Source of the DNA: Streptomyces albicerus
GTDB lineage: Bacteria > Actinomycetota > Actinomycetes > Streptomycetales > Streptomycetaceae
Assembly: GCF_008905045.1 (NCBI RefSeq)
Contig: NZ_VWMY01000013.1
Span: forward strand, 1 to 64,000
Length of the DNA stretch: 64,000 bases
Reading direction: 5' to 3'
This document shows positions 20,505 to 29,935 of this stretch, piece by piece. Under the pieces are notes generated by a model. That model was not told where the DNA came from and did no database searches. It worked only from the letters and a program-made list of their open reading frames with translations. A program made the position numbers and the translations under genes. Within the stretch, counting starts at the first letter, position 1; each line of letters opens with the position of its first letter.

Positions 20505-22222
20505 TGCTCCTGGGGACGGGAGGGCTGCTGTGTCGGGGGGAAGTCTGGGGTGTCGGTGGTGTGTACGGCGAGCGTCCGGTCGGGATTCAGCCGTACGACG
20601 ATGTGGCGTCGCCAGTTCGTGTCGTCCCGTTCACCTTGGTCCTCGCGCCAGTGGCAGCCGCGGGTCTCCTCGCGCAGGCGAGCGGCGGCGACCAGGACGC
20701 GGGCCACGCACAGGAGGTTGGTGGCCTCCCAGGTGTCGACGCCGGGTTCGGCCGTCTTGCCGTTCTCGTCGAGGGCGTCGCGGGCGTCGGTGTGCAGCTG
20801 CTGGATGCGGTGGGCGGCGGTCTCCAGGGAGACGGCCGAGCGGAGGACTCCGGCGCCGTCCGTCATGATCCGCTGGATCGCGAACCGTGCCTCGGGGGCG
20901 AGCAGCGGGTGGGCGGGCTTCTCCGGGTGGGCGACCGGCGCGGGCACGCGCGCGTGGAGGCCGTTTTCCACGTGGCGGCCCGCGATGTCGGCCGCGATGC
21001 GCTCGGCGTAGACGAGGCCCTCCAGGAGCGAGTTGGAGGCGAGCCGGTTGGCGCCGTGGACACCCGTGCAGGCGACCTCGCCGCACGCGTACAGGCCGGG
21101 AACGGTCGTACGGCCCTTGGAGTCCGTGCGGACGCCTCCGGACGCGTAGTGGGCGGCGGGGGCGACCGGGACGGGCTCGGTGACCGGGTCGATGCCGTGG
21201 GCGCGGCAGGCGGCGAGGATCGTCGGGAAGCGGTGCTCCCACATGTCGCCGCCGAAGTGCCGGGCGTCCAGGTACATGTGCTCGGCGTCCTGCTCCTGCA
21301 TGCGCCGCATGATGCCCTTGGCGACGATGTCCCGGGGCGCCAGTTCGTTCAGCTCGTGCTGGCCCACCATGAAGCGCACGCCGTCCGCGTCGACGAGGTG
21401 GGCGCCCTCGCCGCGTACCGCCTCGGAGACCAGCGGCTGCTGGCCTTCGGCGTCCGGGCCGAGGAAGAGCACGGTGGGGTGGAACTGCACGAACTCGAGG
21501 TCGCTGACCTCGGCGCCCGCGCGCAGGGCGAGCGCGACGCCGTCGCCGGTGGACACGGACGGGTTGGTGGTAGCCGAGAAGACCTGGCCCATGCCGCCGG
21601 TCGCGAGGACCACGGCGGGCGCGTGAACGGCCCCCACGCCGTCGTGCTGGCCCTCTCCCATGACGTGCAGGGTCACGCCCGCCGTGCGCCCGTCGGCGTC
21701 CGTGAGGAGGTCGAGCACGAGCGCGTTCTCGACCGTGCGCATGCCACGCGCGCGTACCGCCTCGACGAGGGCCCGGGAGATCTCGGCGCCGGTCGCGTCG
21801 CCGCCCGCGTGGGCGATACGGCGGCGGTGGTGGCCGCCCTCCCGGGTCAGCTCCAGGCCGCCCTCTTCGGACTCGTCGAAGTGGGCGCCGGTCTCGATGA
21901 GGCGGCGTACGGCGTCGGGGCCCTCGGTGACGAGGATGCGCACGGCGTCCTCGTCGCACAGGCCCGCGCCCGCCACCAGCGTGTCGTCGAGGTGCTGCTC
22001 GGGGGTGTCGCCCTCGCCCAGGGCCGCGGCTATGCCGCCCTGGGCCCAGCGGGTGGAGCCGTCGTCGAGGCGGGCCTTGGTGACGACGACCGTGCGCAGG
22101 CCTGCGGCGTCGCAGCGCAGGGCCGCGGTGAGCCCGGCGACTCCGGAGCCGACGACCACGACGTCGGCGGCGATGGACCAGCCGGGTGCGGGTGCGTGCA
22201 GACGTATGCCTGTGCTGGTCAC
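20501..22222 (-). CDS. nadB: L-aspartate oxidase
   Basis: FAD-dependent oxidation of L-aspartate to iminoaspartate, the first step of de novo NAD synthesis. 573 residues. The dinucleotide-binding [16 protein letters not shown] is near residue 25; [20 protein letters not shown] sequence appears as [15 protein letters not shown]; the FMQFHPT-type motif reads [13 protein letters not shown]; and [20 protein letters not shown] binds FAD. The C-terminal succinate-dehydrogenase-type helical domain is complete. Overlaps panC upstream and nadC downstream by 4 nt each (coupled translation). nadA is not in the window. Confidence 0.95.
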   Translation of the reverse strand: MTSTGIRLHAPAPGWSIAADVVVVGSGVAGLTAALRCDAAGLRTVVVTKARLDDGSTRWAQGGIAAALGEGDTPEQHLDDTLVAGAGLCDEDAVRILVTEGPDAVRRLIETGAHFDESEEGGLELTREGGHHRRRIAHAGGDATGAEISRALVEAVRARGMRTVENALVLDLLTDADGRTAGVTLHVMGEGQHDGVGAVHAPAVVLATGGMGQVFSATTNPSVSTGDGVALALRAGAEVSDLEFVQFHPTVLFLGPDAEGQQPLVSEAVRGEGAHLVDADGVRFMVGQHELNELAPRDIVAKGIMRRMQEQDAEHMYLDARHFGGDMWEHRFPTILAACRAHGIDPVTEPVPVAPAAHYASGGVRTDSKGRTTVPGLYACGEVACTGVHGANRLASNSLLEGLVYAERIAADIAGRHVENGLHARVPAPVAHPEKPAHPLLAPEARFAIQRIMTDGAGVLRSAVSLETAAHRIQQLHTDARDALDENGKTAEPGVDTWEATNLLCVARVLVAAARLREETRGCHWREDQGERDDTNWRRHIVVRLNPDRTLAVHTTDTPDFPPTQQPSRPQEQ

Positions 22223-23208
22223 GAGGCGGCTCCGAAGGTGAGAGGAATGTTGTCGATCAGCCGGGTCGTCCCGACCCGGGCGGCGACGGCGAGGACCGCC
22301 TCGCCGGTGTGGTCGTCCGGGATCTCGGTGAAGTCGGACGGATCGACCAGCGCCAAGTAGTCCAGGGCGAGCGGGGGGTTGAGGCGCGCCGCGTCGTCCA
22401 GGACGAGTCGGGCGGCGGCGCGGACCGCGGCGGGGCCGCCGGGGGCCGCCTTGGCGACGGCGTGCGCGTCGGCCGCCGCGCGGGACTCGCCGATGGCGCT
22501 GAGGGCCTCGGCACGCGCGCGCGTGGCGGGCACTTCACGGGCACGCGCGCGCAGGGCCTCCTGTGCGGCGTGCCGGTCGCTGCCTGCGAACAGGGCCTGG
22601 GAGAGGGCGAGTGCGGTGCGGCGCTCGGTGGCCGACAGGTAGCGGTTGCGGCTGGACAGGGCCAGGCCGTCCGCCTCACGCACCGTGGGGACGCCGACGA
22701 TCTCCACGCCGAAGTTCAGGTCGCGCACCATGCGGCGGATAAGGGCGAGCTGCTGGGCGTCCTTCTGCCCGTACAGCGCGACGTCGGGCCGGGTGAGGTG
22801 CAGCAGCTTGGCGACAACGGTGAGCATGCCGTCGAAGTGCCCGGGCCGCGCCGCGCCCTCGAGGCGCTCCCCCATGGGGCCCGCGCTGATGCGGACCTGG
22901 GGTTCGCCGCCCGGGTAGACCTCGTCCGCGGAGGGGGCGAACACGGCGTCCGCGCCCGCCTGTTCGGCCATCTTGACGTCGGCGTCCAGGGTGCGCGGGT
23001 AGCGGTCGAGGTCCTCGCCGGCGCCGAACTGGAGGGGGTTCACGAAGACGGTGACGACGACTTCTCCGTCGCCCGCGATCCCGCGGGCGGTGCGGATCAG
23101 GGTCGCGTGGCCCTCGTGCAGGGCGCCCATGGTCATCACGACGGCTCGTCGGCCGGTGCGCACGCGCGCGTGGAGCTCGTCGGCGGTGCGCAGCAGGGCG
23201 GTGGTCAT
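22219..23208 (-). CDS. panC: Pantoate-beta-alanine ligase
   Basis: ATP-dependent condensation of pantoate and beta-alanine to pantothenate. 329 residues, slightly long for the family. Signature elements: [20 protein letters not shown] (HIGH-like), [37 protein letters not shown], and [15 protein letters not shown] (KMSKS equivalent). The C-terminus extends beyond the core with an Ala-rich helical part. The ATG is preceded by GGAG, 31 nt after the upstream DUF2520 gene, in the same operon. Confidence 0.95.
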   Translation of the reverse strand: MTTALLRTADELHARVRTGRRAVVMTMGALHEGHATLIRTARGIAGDGEVVVTVFVNPLQFGAGEDLDRYPRTLDADVKMAEQAGADAVFAPSADEVYPGGEPQVRISAGPMGERLEGAARPGHFDGMLTVVAKLLHLTRPDVALYGQKDAQQLALIRRMVRDLNFGVEIVGVPTVREADGLALSSRNRYLSATERRTALALSQALFAGSDRHAAQEALRARAREVPATRARAEALSAIGESRAAADAHAVAKAAPGGPAAVRAAARLVLDDAARLNPPLALDYLALVDPSDFTEIPDDHTGEAVLAVAARVGTTRLIDNIPLTFGAAS

Positions 23209-23239
23209 CGGGCGGCTCCGTTCTCGGCAGCTGCGCGCG

Positions 23240-24187
23240 TCATCGGGGGTCTCCTTCGGTCCCGTCGGTCCCGTCGGCCCCGGTGGTCCCGTTGGCGAGC
23301 ACCCCGAGGAGGTCCTCGGCGAGCTCCGGCTTCAGCAGGCCGTGGGCGAGGGCCCGGTCGGCGGTCGCGCGGGCCATCGCCAGATAGCCGGCGACGGCCT
23401 GCGGAGCGTGCTTGCGCAGCTCGGCGACGTGCGCGGCGACCGTGCCCGCGTCGCCGCGCGCCACCGGTCCTGTGAGGGCCGCGTCGCCCGACCTGAGGGC
23501 GTTGTCCAGAGCGGCGCCCAGCAGCGGGCCCAGCATCCGGTCCGGGGCCTCCACGCCCGCCGCACGCAGCAGCTCCATGGACTCGGCGACCAGCGTCACC
23601 AGGTGGTTGGCGCCGAGCGCGAGCGCCGCGTGGTAGAGCGGCCGGGCCTCCTCGGCGATCCACTCGGGCTCGCCGCCCATCTCGATGACCAGAGCCTCGG
23701 CGGCCAGCCGCAGTTCCTCGGGAGCGGTGACGCCGAAGGAGCATCCGGCGAGCCGCTGCACGTCCACGGCGGTGCCGGTGAACGTCATCGCGGGGTGCAG
23801 CGCGAGCGGCAGCGCCCCGGCCCGCAGCGCAGGGTCCAGGACCTTCGAGCCGTACCGCCCGGAGGTGTGCACGAGCAGCTGTCCCGGCCGCACGGCGCCG
23901 GTTTCGGCGAGCCCTTCCACCAGGCCCGGCAGGGCGTCGTCGGGGACCGTCAGAAGCACCAGGTCGGCCCGCTCGAGGACCTGCTCAGGCGTCACCAGTG
24001 GCACGTCGGGCAGCAGCTGCGCCGCTCGTCGCCGGGAGGCGTCGGAAACTCCGGAGACGGCCACCGGGCGGTGCCCGGCGAGCTGGAGCGACGCGGCGAG
24101 CGCGGGGCCCACGCGGCCGGCGCCGACGACGCCGACGGTGAGCCGCGCGGGGCGGTCCTTGGGGTCTGGCTGGGGAAATGTACTCAC
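23240..24187 (-). CDS. Rossmann-fold/DUF2520 protein, possible dehydrogenase
   Basis: 315 residues. The N-terminal Rossmann domain has [20 protein letters not shown] and [16 protein letters not shown]; the C-terminal helical DUF2520 domain carries [20 protein letters not shown]. The architecture resembles ketopantoate reductase and 6-phosphogluconate-dehydrogenase-like enzymes. As first gene of the operon with panC, it is a candidate for the pantoate-forming reductase or another CoA-pathway step; that is inference from position and fold. GTG start, GGAAGG about 10 nt upstream. Confidence 0.8.
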   Translation of the reverse strand: MSTFPQPDPKDRPARLTVGVVGAGRVGPALAASLQLAGHRPVAVSGVSDASRRRAAQLLPDVPLVTPEQVLERADLVLLTVPDDALPGLVEGLAETGAVRPGQLLVHTSGRYGSKVLDPALRAGALPLALHPAMTFTGTAVDVQRLAGCSFGVTAPEELRLAAEALVIEMGGEPEWIAEEARPLYHAALALGANHLVTLVAESMELLRAAGVEAPDRMLGPLLGAALDNALRSGDAALTGPVARGDAGTVAAHVAELRKHAPQAVAGYLAMARATADRALAHGLLKPELAEDLLGVLANGTTGADGTDGTEGDPR

Positions 24188-24334
24188 TCGACGGCGGCCT
24201 TCCGTTCCAGTCCGCTCGGGGTACCGGACGATTTCTCGTCATGTTAACGCGATTGGTTCGAGGGCCGTTTTCTTGTCCACAGGCTGTGGGGAATTCGCAT
24301 GCCCGGCCGTCGTGGTGTCCTGCATGATCCGGGC

Positions 24335-25522
24335 ATGAGCGATACGGCGGAACAGGCGGCGGACGGTTCGGCGGAACAGCCGGTGGAAGAGACGGCCGAG
24401 CAGCGGCGTGAGCGGCGCCGGATGGCCTGGCGAGGGGCGCGGCGGGTGCTGTGGCGCCCGAGTTTCCGCTCCACGGTCGGTGAGCGGCTGGCCCGGCTGA
24501 CGGACGCGGCACCGGACGTGTACGACCTGGACCAGCCGGTGGACATGTACGGCAACGGGATCGTGGAGACCCTGGAGGAGCGGGTCGCGGGCCTGCTCGG
24601 CAAGGATGCCGCCGCCTTCTTCCCCTCGGGCACCATGGCCCAGCAGGTCGCCCTGCGCTGCTGGGCCGGCCGTACGGGCAATACGACGGTGGCGATGCAT
24701 CCCCTCTCCCATCCGGAGATGCACGAACGGCATTCCTTCAGCACGGTCAGCGGCCTGCGGATCGTCCATCCCACGCGCGAGCCACGGCTGCCGTCCGCCG
24801 ACGAGGTGCACGACCTGGCGGAGCCCTTCGGGGCGCTGTTCGTCGAACTGCCCCTCAGGGAGGCCGGTTTCGTCCTGCCCTCCTGGGAGGAACTGGTCGC
24901 TGTGACGGACGCGGCGCGCGAACGCGACGCCGTGGTGCACATCGACGGGGCCCGCCTCTGGGAGTGCACCACGCACTTCGGCCGCCCCCTGGACGAGATC
25001 GCGGACCTGGCGGACAGCGTCTACGTGTCGTTCTACAAATCGCTCGACGGCATCGGCGGCGCCGCGCTCGCGGGCCCCAAGACGCTCGTCGACGAGGCGA
25101 AGGCCTGGCGTCACCGGTACGGCGGGCAGATCCTCCAGCAGTTCCCCACCGCCCTGTCCGCGCTGATCGGCCTGGACAAGGAGCTGCCCCGGCTGCCGGA
25201 GTACGTGGACCACGCGCGCGTGGTCGCGGCGGCGATGCGCGAGGGGTTCGCCGGCGCCGGGGTCCCGTGGGCGCGCGTCCACCCCGAGGAGCCGCACACC
25301 CACCAGTTCCAGGTCTGGCTGCCGTACGAGGCCGACGTCCTGACCGACGCGGGGATGCGGCAGGCCGAGGAGACGAAGACGTCCCTGTTCCCGCAGATCT
25401 GGGACCGGGGCGGGCCGGGCCTGGCGTTCACCGAGGTCACGGTGGGAGCGCCGGGCCTGGAGTGGACGGCCCAGGACGTCAGGGCGGCCGTCACGGACTT
25501 CGTGGCGCGGCTGCCCCACTGA
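24335..25522 (+). CDS. Threonine aldolase-family PLP-dependent lyase
   Basis: Beta-eliminating lyase/aldolase of fold type I, 395 residues. The PLP lysine is in VYVSFYKSLDGIGGAALAG; the aspartate that binds the pyridine nitrogen is in VVHIDGARLWE; AAFFPSGTMAQQVALRCW forms the phosphate-binding region. Such enzymes cleave threonine or allo-threonine to glycine and acetaldehyde; the true substrate may differ. Start: the ATG at 24335 was chosen over 24299 because the protein then starts with a normal charged segment. Divergent from the pan/nad operon. Confidence 0.85.
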   Translation: MSDTAEQAADGSAEQPVEETAEQRRERRRMAWRGARRVLWRPSFRSTVGERLARLTDAAPDVYDLDQPVDMYGNGIVETLEERVAGLLGKDAAAFFPSGTMAQQVALRCWAGRTGNTTVAMHPLSHPEMHERHSFSTVSGLRIVHPTREPRLPSADEVHDLAEPFGALFVELPLREAGFVLPSWEELVAVTDAARERDAVVHIDGARLWECTTHFGRPLDEIADLADSVYVSFYKSLDGIGGAALAGPKTLVDEAKAWRHRYGGQILQQFPTALSALIGLDKELPRLPEYVDHARVVAAAMREGFAGAGVPWARVHPEEPHTHQFQVWLPYEADVLTDAGMRQAEETKTSLFPQIWDRGGPGLAFTEVTVGAPGLEWTAQDVRAAVTDFVARLPH

Positions 25523-25549
25523 ACAGCCGGGTCAACCTGTTCAGCCGGG

Positions 25550-25753
25550 TCAGCCTGGTCTGCGGAACAGCCGGGCCAGCGCCGCCCGTATCCGTCCGCG
25601 GGCCGGGCGTCCGGCCAGGACCGCGCGGGACCGGCGGTAGTCGCACAGCTCGCGCATGGCCTGCCAGTCGTGGGCGCCGGGCGCGGGCGGGGTGGGGTCG
25701 CCGTGCTGCCGGGCGCGGTAGGTGTCGAGGAGGTACTGCTGGGTGATGCTCAT
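25550..25753 (-). CDS. Small hypothetical protein, basic C-terminus
   Basis: 67 residues, beginning MSITQQYLLDTYRARQHGD and ending in an Arg-rich helix (RIRAALARLFRRPG). No recognised family, signal or membrane segment. The N-terminal YLLDTYRARQHGD type of sequence is common in small Streptomyces proteins. It is convergent with the preceding aldolase gene, with a 27-nt gap. Confidence 0.6.
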   Translation of the reverse strand: MSITQQYLLDTYRARQHGDPTPPAPGAHDWQAMRELCDYRRSRAVLAGRPARGRIRAALARLFRRPG

Positions 25754-25901
25754 GGCGGATCGCCTCTTCGGGACGGGAACGGACGAGTTCCGGAACCGGA
25801 GTCGGTCCCGACGTTTCCGTGGGCCCCGCCCCCTGCCTGTCAGCGGCTTCTCCGGGGCCCCGGTGATCCCACCTTGCGTGCGCCCCGCCGGGCCGTCGCG
25901 T

Positions 25902-25924
25902 CGATTGACAGCGGCTGTCAATCG
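25902..25924. promoter_or_regulatory. Perfect palindromic operator before ArsR-type gene
   Basis: CGATTGACAG-CGG-CTGTCAATCG: 10-bp exact inverted arms around three bases, ending 23 bp before the regulator's first start codon. TTGACA inside the left arm could also serve as a -35. It is most simply read as the autoregulatory site of the adjacent ArsR-type protein. Confidence 0.6.
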
Positions 25925-25947
25925 GCGGCCGCGTTGTCAGTGGCGGA

Positions 25948-27066
25948 GTGCACCATGAGGTCATGAGCCTGAGCATCGACATTTCGGGACTGCGGCGGGA
26001 GAGGATCGCCGTCGTGCCCTCGCCCCTGGCCGAGCTCGGCATGGCGCTGCACGCGCTGGCCGAGCCGGGGCACCACCCCGGGCTGCAGGGCTGGGCGACG
26101 GGGGTGACCGCCCGGCTCGACCCGCATCTGGCCGACCGGATGTGCGAGGCCGACTTCCTGTGGCGGACGACGTTCTCGGACCTGTTCCTGCCGTATGCGG
26201 GGATACCGGGCGGGGCCACGCTCCCGGGCGCCAGCTTCGCCGAGGAGCTGGACCTGCTGGACAAGCTGACGGACGAGCAGTTCGTGGACGCGGCACTGGA
26301 GTTCACCTGCGCGCTCCCGTACGACGCCCAGGGCGCCGGAGCGCTGGGCGACACCGAGGCGCGGCGGCGCGCCCTGGAGCTGGCCGCCGCGCGGGGCCCC
26401 CGGCAGGTGCGGTTCACGACGCGGCTGCTGGACGACCCGCCGAGGATCCGGGCCTGGCTGCGGCAGTTCCTGGAGGACTGCGACGAGGCCTTCTTCGCCG
26501 AGACCTGGTCCCGGCTGCGCCACCAGCTCGCGGCCGACGCCCGTCACAAGACGGAGCTGCTCAGACACAAGGGACTGGCCGAGGCGCTGGCTTCGGTGTC
26601 ACCCGCGGTGGTGCTCGACGAGGCCGAGGGAAGGATCACCGTCGACAAGATGGGCCAGGGCCGCACCACGGCCTCGGGCGGCCTCCTGCTCGTGCCGACG
26701 AGCCTCGGCTGGCCCCATCTCATGGTCCTGCACCGGTACGGCTGGCAGCCGGTCCTGCACTACCCGGTGGGCTCCCCGCAGCCGGTCGCACCGCCCTCGG
26801 TCGAGCAGCTGACCCTGCGGATGACCGCGCTGTCGCACCCGGTGCGGATGCGGCTGTGCCGCAGTCTGGCCCGCAGCGCGTTCACCACGAGCGAGCTGGC
26901 GCAGACGCACGGGATGACGGCACCGGAGATATCCCGGCACGTCGCCGTCCTGAAGAAGGCGGGCCTGATCACGACGCGTCGCCGCGGGCGTTACGTGCTG
27001 CACCAGCTGGACGTCACGATGGTGGCCCGGCTGGGGAGCGACTTCCTGGAGGGGATCCTGCGGTAG
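25948..27066 (+). CDS. ArsR-family regulator with N-terminal DUF5937-type domain
   Basis: 372 residues. The N-terminal ~270 residues form a large domain typical of Streptomyces ArsR-like proteins (LSIDISGLRRERIAVVPSPL; later LLVPTSLGWPHLMVLHRYGW). The winged helix is at the C-terminus: ALSHPVRMRLCRSLARSAFT, TSELAQTHGMTAPEISRHVA, VLKKAGLITTRRRGRYVLHQ. No cysteine metal site is evident, so a metal sensor is unlikely. GTG at 25948 follows GGCGGA directly; ATG at 25963 is an alternative. Probably autoregulated through the palindrome at 25902-25924. Confidence 0.85.
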   Translation: MHHEVMSLSIDISGLRRERIAVVPSPLAELGMALHALAEPGHHPGLQGWATGVTARLDPHLADRMCEADFLWRTTFSDLFLPYAGIPGGATLPGASFAEELDLLDKLTDEQFVDAALEFTCALPYDAQGAGALGDTEARRRALELAAARGPRQVRFTTRLLDDPPRIRAWLRQFLEDCDEAFFAETWSRLRHQLAADARHKTELLRHKGLAEALASVSPAVVLDEAEGRITVDKMGQGRTTASGGLLLVPTSLGWPHLMVLHRYGWQPVLHYPVGSPQPVAPPSVEQLTLRMTALSHPVRMRLCRSLARSAFTTSELAQTHGMTAPEISRHVAVLKKAGLITTRRRGRYVLHQLDVTMVARLGSDFLEGILR

Positions 27067-27136
27067 CCCGTCCGGGGCGACGGAGCTGCAGGGCGCCGCA
27101 GCGTACGCCCTCGTGAGTCGTCGGTTGCCGCAACCG

Positions 27137-27769
27137 TCAGTCGAACCGAATGTGCCTCGCGCTCGTCCACGCCCGCCGCAGCCGCCCCCGCAGGAGCCCG
27201 TCCTTGTTGGGCGCCAGCGTCAGCCCGGCCAGTACGGCGATGCGGTCGGCGGTCTTGGCGACCGTCGTGTGGTCGGTCCACAGGTGCTCGGCGAACTCCG
27301 GCTCGCGCAGCCGCTCCAGACAGTCGTCGAGCTGCCGCACGGCCCAACTCTCCCTGCGCAAGGGGGCGTCCTTGCCGGCGACGTACTGGAGGAGGTGGCC
27401 GAAGCCGCGCTCGCGCAGCCGCTTCAGGACGGTCTCGCGCTCGGCGAGGAGCGTGAAGTGGCGTACGTCGTGGCCCTTTTCGCGCAGCCGCCCGACGGTC
27501 TCGTCGAAGTAGCCGAGGTCCGTGACCGTCATGGGCGCGATCACCACGCCCTCGTGCTTGGTGAGGGTGAGGTCGAGCACTTCGACCACGCCCTGCCGCC
27601 AGGACGCCAAGTCCTGGAAGTCGCCCCGCAGTTCGGGCGGCAGCATGCGGCGCAGCCCGAAGCCGGCGTGTTCGGGGTCGCAGATGACGCTGCCGGGCAG
27701 CCGCCGCTGGATCTCGTGCGCGGTCTGTGTCTTGCCGCCGCCGAAGGGGCCGTTGATCCACAGAAGCAT
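27137..27769 (-). CDS. TmrB-like ATP-binding protein (tunicamycin-resistance type)
   Basis: 210 residues. P-loop LLWINGPFGGGKTQTA at the very N-terminus, then DPEHAGFGLRRMLPPELRGD, VVIAPMTVTDLGYFDET, VRHFTLLAERETVLKRLRER and WAVRQLDDCLERL. The order and wording closely follow Bacillus TmrB as I remember it; TmrB lets Bacillus survive tunicamycin, probably by binding the drug at the membrane. A resistance role here is inference; it may be a housekeeping kinase-like ATPase. ACCCTA at 27776-27781 is TAGGGT on the minus strand, 6 nt before the ATG, so the mRNA is probably leaderless. Confidence 0.8.
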   Translation of the reverse strand: MLLWINGPFGGGKTQTAHEIQRRLPGSVICDPEHAGFGLRRMLPPELRGDFQDLASWRQGVVEVLDLTLTKHEGVVIAPMTVTDLGYFDETVGRLREKGHDVRHFTLLAERETVLKRLRERGFGHLLQYVAGKDAPLRRESWAVRQLDDCLERLREPEFAEHLWTDHTTVAKTADRIAVLAGLTLAPNKDGLLRGRLRRAWTSARHIRFD

Positions 27770-27882
27770 GCGCAGACCCTAGTGGGCGCCGATCACGCCC
27801 CGGTCACGCGTCCGGCTCGACCCGGCTCGACCCGGCCCCTGCCCGGTCCGCCGGCTCGGTCGCGCACCGGGCCGCGCCCGGA

Positions 27883-28554
27883 TCAGCCCTGCCCCCCGGC
27901 CCGTACAAGACCCGTCTCGTACGCGAGGACGACGACCTGGACGCGGTCGCGCAGGCCCAGCTTGGTGAGGATGCGGCCGACGTGGGTCTTGACCGTCGCC
28001 TCGGAGAGGACGAGCCGGGCCGCGATCTCGCCGTTCGACAGTCCCTGCGCGACGAGGATCATCACCTCGCGCTCGCGCCCGGTGAGCCGCTCCAGCTCCT
28101 TGTGCTGGGGCTCCTTGCCGGCGTTGGGCAGCATCGGCGCGAACCGGTCGAGGAGGCGGCGGGTCGTGGAGGGCGCGACCACCGCGTCGCCGCTGTGCAC
28201 GGAGCGGATCGCGGCGAGGAGCTCGCCGGGGGGCACGTCCTTGAGCATGAAGCCGGAGGCGCCCGCCTTGAGCCCCGAGAAGGCGTACTCGTCGAGGTCG
28301 AAGGTGGTCAGGATCAGTACCTTCGGCGGGTTCGGATCCGAGCAGATGCGGCGGGTCGTCTCGACACCGTCCAGCTTCGGCATGCGTACGTCCATCAGCA
28401 CGACGTCGACCTCGGTCGCGCGCAGCACCTGGAGGGCCTCCACGCCGTCGCCCGCCTCCGCCACGACCTCCATGTCCGGCTGGGCGGCGAGCACCATCCG
28501 GAACCCGGTGCGCAGCAGCACCTGGTCGTCGACGAGCATCACGCGGATCGGCAT
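27883..28554 (-). CDS. NarL/FixJ-type response regulator
   Basis: 223 residues. Receiver domain: VMLVDDQVLLRTGFRMVL (acidic pocket), phospho-acceptor Asp in VVLMDVRMPKLDG (D54), VLILTTFDLDEY and the Lys of GFMLKDVPP. C-terminal LuxR-type helix-turn-helix: ELERLTGREREVMILVAQGL, SNGEIAARLVLSEATVKTHV. Start at the ATG 28554; the frame runs on through the kinase gene in the wrong frame upstream. It lies 38 nt after the kinase gene, so the pair forms one operon. Target genes unknown. Confidence 0.95.
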   Translation of the reverse strand: MPIRVMLVDDQVLLRTGFRMVLAAQPDMEVVAEAGDGVEALQVLRATEVDVVLMDVRMPKLDGVETTRRICSDPNPPKVLILTTFDLDEYAFSGLKAGASGFMLKDVPPGELLAAIRSVHSGDAVVAPSTTRRLLDRFAPMLPNAGKEPQHKELERLTGREREVMILVAQGLSNGEIAARLVLSEATVKTHVGRILTKLGLRDRVQVVVLAYETGLVRAGGQG

Positions 28555-28592
28555 GGGGAGGTCCTCCGGTCGGTTCGTGGAACGTGCACGTG

Positions 28593-29795
28593 TCAATGGG
28601 CGGGCTTGAGCGGGAGCAGGGCGCTGATGCGGAAGCCGCCGCCCGGCCGCGGTCCCGCGTCCAGGGTGCCGCCGACCATACCGACGCGTTCGCGCATCCC
28701 GATCAGGCCGTGGCCCCGGCCGTCGGCGCCGCCCTCCTCGTACAGCTCGTGCGGGGCGCCCTTGCCGTCGTCCTCGACGAGCAGGCCGAGGCCGTCGTCG
28801 AAGTACACCAGGCGCACGCTCGCGCCCGCGTTCGGCCCCCCGTGCTTGCGGGTGTTGGTGAGGGCCTCCTGCACGATGCGGTACGCCGTGAGCTCGACGC
28901 CGCTGGGCAGCGGACGCGGAGTGCCCTCGACCTTGAAGTCGACGGGGAGGCCGGAGGTGCGGCACTGCTCGATGAGGTCGTCGAGCTGCTCGACGTCGGG
29001 CTGCGGCACGTACTCGCCGGACTCCTGGTGTTCGCCGGTGCGCAGTACGCCGAGGAGGCGGCGCATCTCGGCGAGGGCCTGCCGGCCCGTCCCGGAGATG
29101 GTCTCCAGGGCCTTCTTGGCCTGGTCGGGGGCCGAGTCGAGGACGTACGCGGCGCCGTCGGCCTGGACCACCATCACCGACACGTTGTGCGCGACCACGT
29201 CGTGCAGTTCGCGGGCGATCCGGGCCCGCTCGGCGGCGACGGCGACCTTGGCCTGCGCCTCGCGCTCCTTCTCCAGGCGGGCGGCGCGCTCCTCCAGCTG
29301 AGCGAAGTACGCGCGGCGGGTGCGCAGCGAGTCGCCGAGGACCCAGGCGAGGGCGAAGGGGACCGTCTGGAAGACCACTATCGCGAGGTTCCCGAACGGG
29401 CCCGCGCTCTCGCTCGGCCAGCGCAGCGTGGCCAGGGGCGCCGCGCACAAGCCGGCGGTCAGAGCGAGCCGGGAGGCCCAGCGGGTGCCGTTCGAGGCGA
29501 CGGTGTAGGTGATCACCAGCAGCGCGAAGTCGGCCGGGACGACCGGCATGTCCAGCGCCAGCTGTGCCACACCCATGGCGACGGCCAGCAACAGCATCTT
29601 CTCGGGCATGCGCCTGCGCAGCGCGATCACCAGGCAGAGCAGCAGGGTGATCGGGACGATGACGGCCGGGAGGTCGGAGCCGGTGGCCTCCTGCTCTACC
29701 GTTCCGCCCACGACTGAGATCCCGAGCAGGACGACGGCCCAGAAGCTGTCGACCCACGTCGGGTGCCTGCGGAGAAAGTCATAGAGGCGCTGCAC
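28593..29795 (-). CDS. Sensor histidine kinase, HisKA_3 (NarX/DesK-like) type
   Basis: 400 residues with four to six membrane helices in the first ~150 and no large external loop, so the signal is probably sensed in or at the membrane. The dimerisation/phospho-acceptor box is ARIARELHDVVAHNVSVMVV; the ATPase has AYRIVQEALTNTRKHG (N box), LLVEDDGKGAP and GHGLIGMRERVGMVGG (G boxes). It phosphorylates the downstream NarL-type regulator. GTG start with AGCGTA at 29803-29808, which is TACGCT on the minus strand 7 nt before the start: a leaderless arrangement. Confidence 0.93.
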   Translation of the reverse strand: MQRLYDFLRRHPTWVDSFWAVVLLGISVVGGTVEQEATGSDLPAVIVPITLLLCLVIALRRRMPEKMLLLAVAMGVAQLALDMPVVPADFALLVITYTVASNGTRWASRLALTAGLCAAPLATLRWPSESAGPFGNLAIVVFQTVPFALAWVLGDSLRTRRAYFAQLEERAARLEKEREAQAKVAVAAERARIARELHDVVAHNVSVMVVQADGAAYVLDSAPDQAKKALETISGTGRQALAEMRRLLGVLRTGEHQESGEYVPQPDVEQLDDLIEQCRTSGLPVDFKVEGTPRPLPSGVELTAYRIVQEALTNTRKHGGPNAGASVRLVYFDDGLGLLVEDDGKGAPHELYEEGGADGRGHGLIGMRERVGMVGGTLDAGPRPGGGFRISALLPLKPAH

Positions 29796-29935
29796 GTAAC
29801 CCAGCGTAGGGAAGCGTGCAGTGTGCAGGGGTCAACCGGAGGGTCGATCCGTAACGGGTGCGCGTACTCCCCAAGGTGGAGGCCTTCTTGGACTTGGCGC
29901 TTAGCCTGGCGCGGTGAGAGCGGTTGGGAGCAGTG

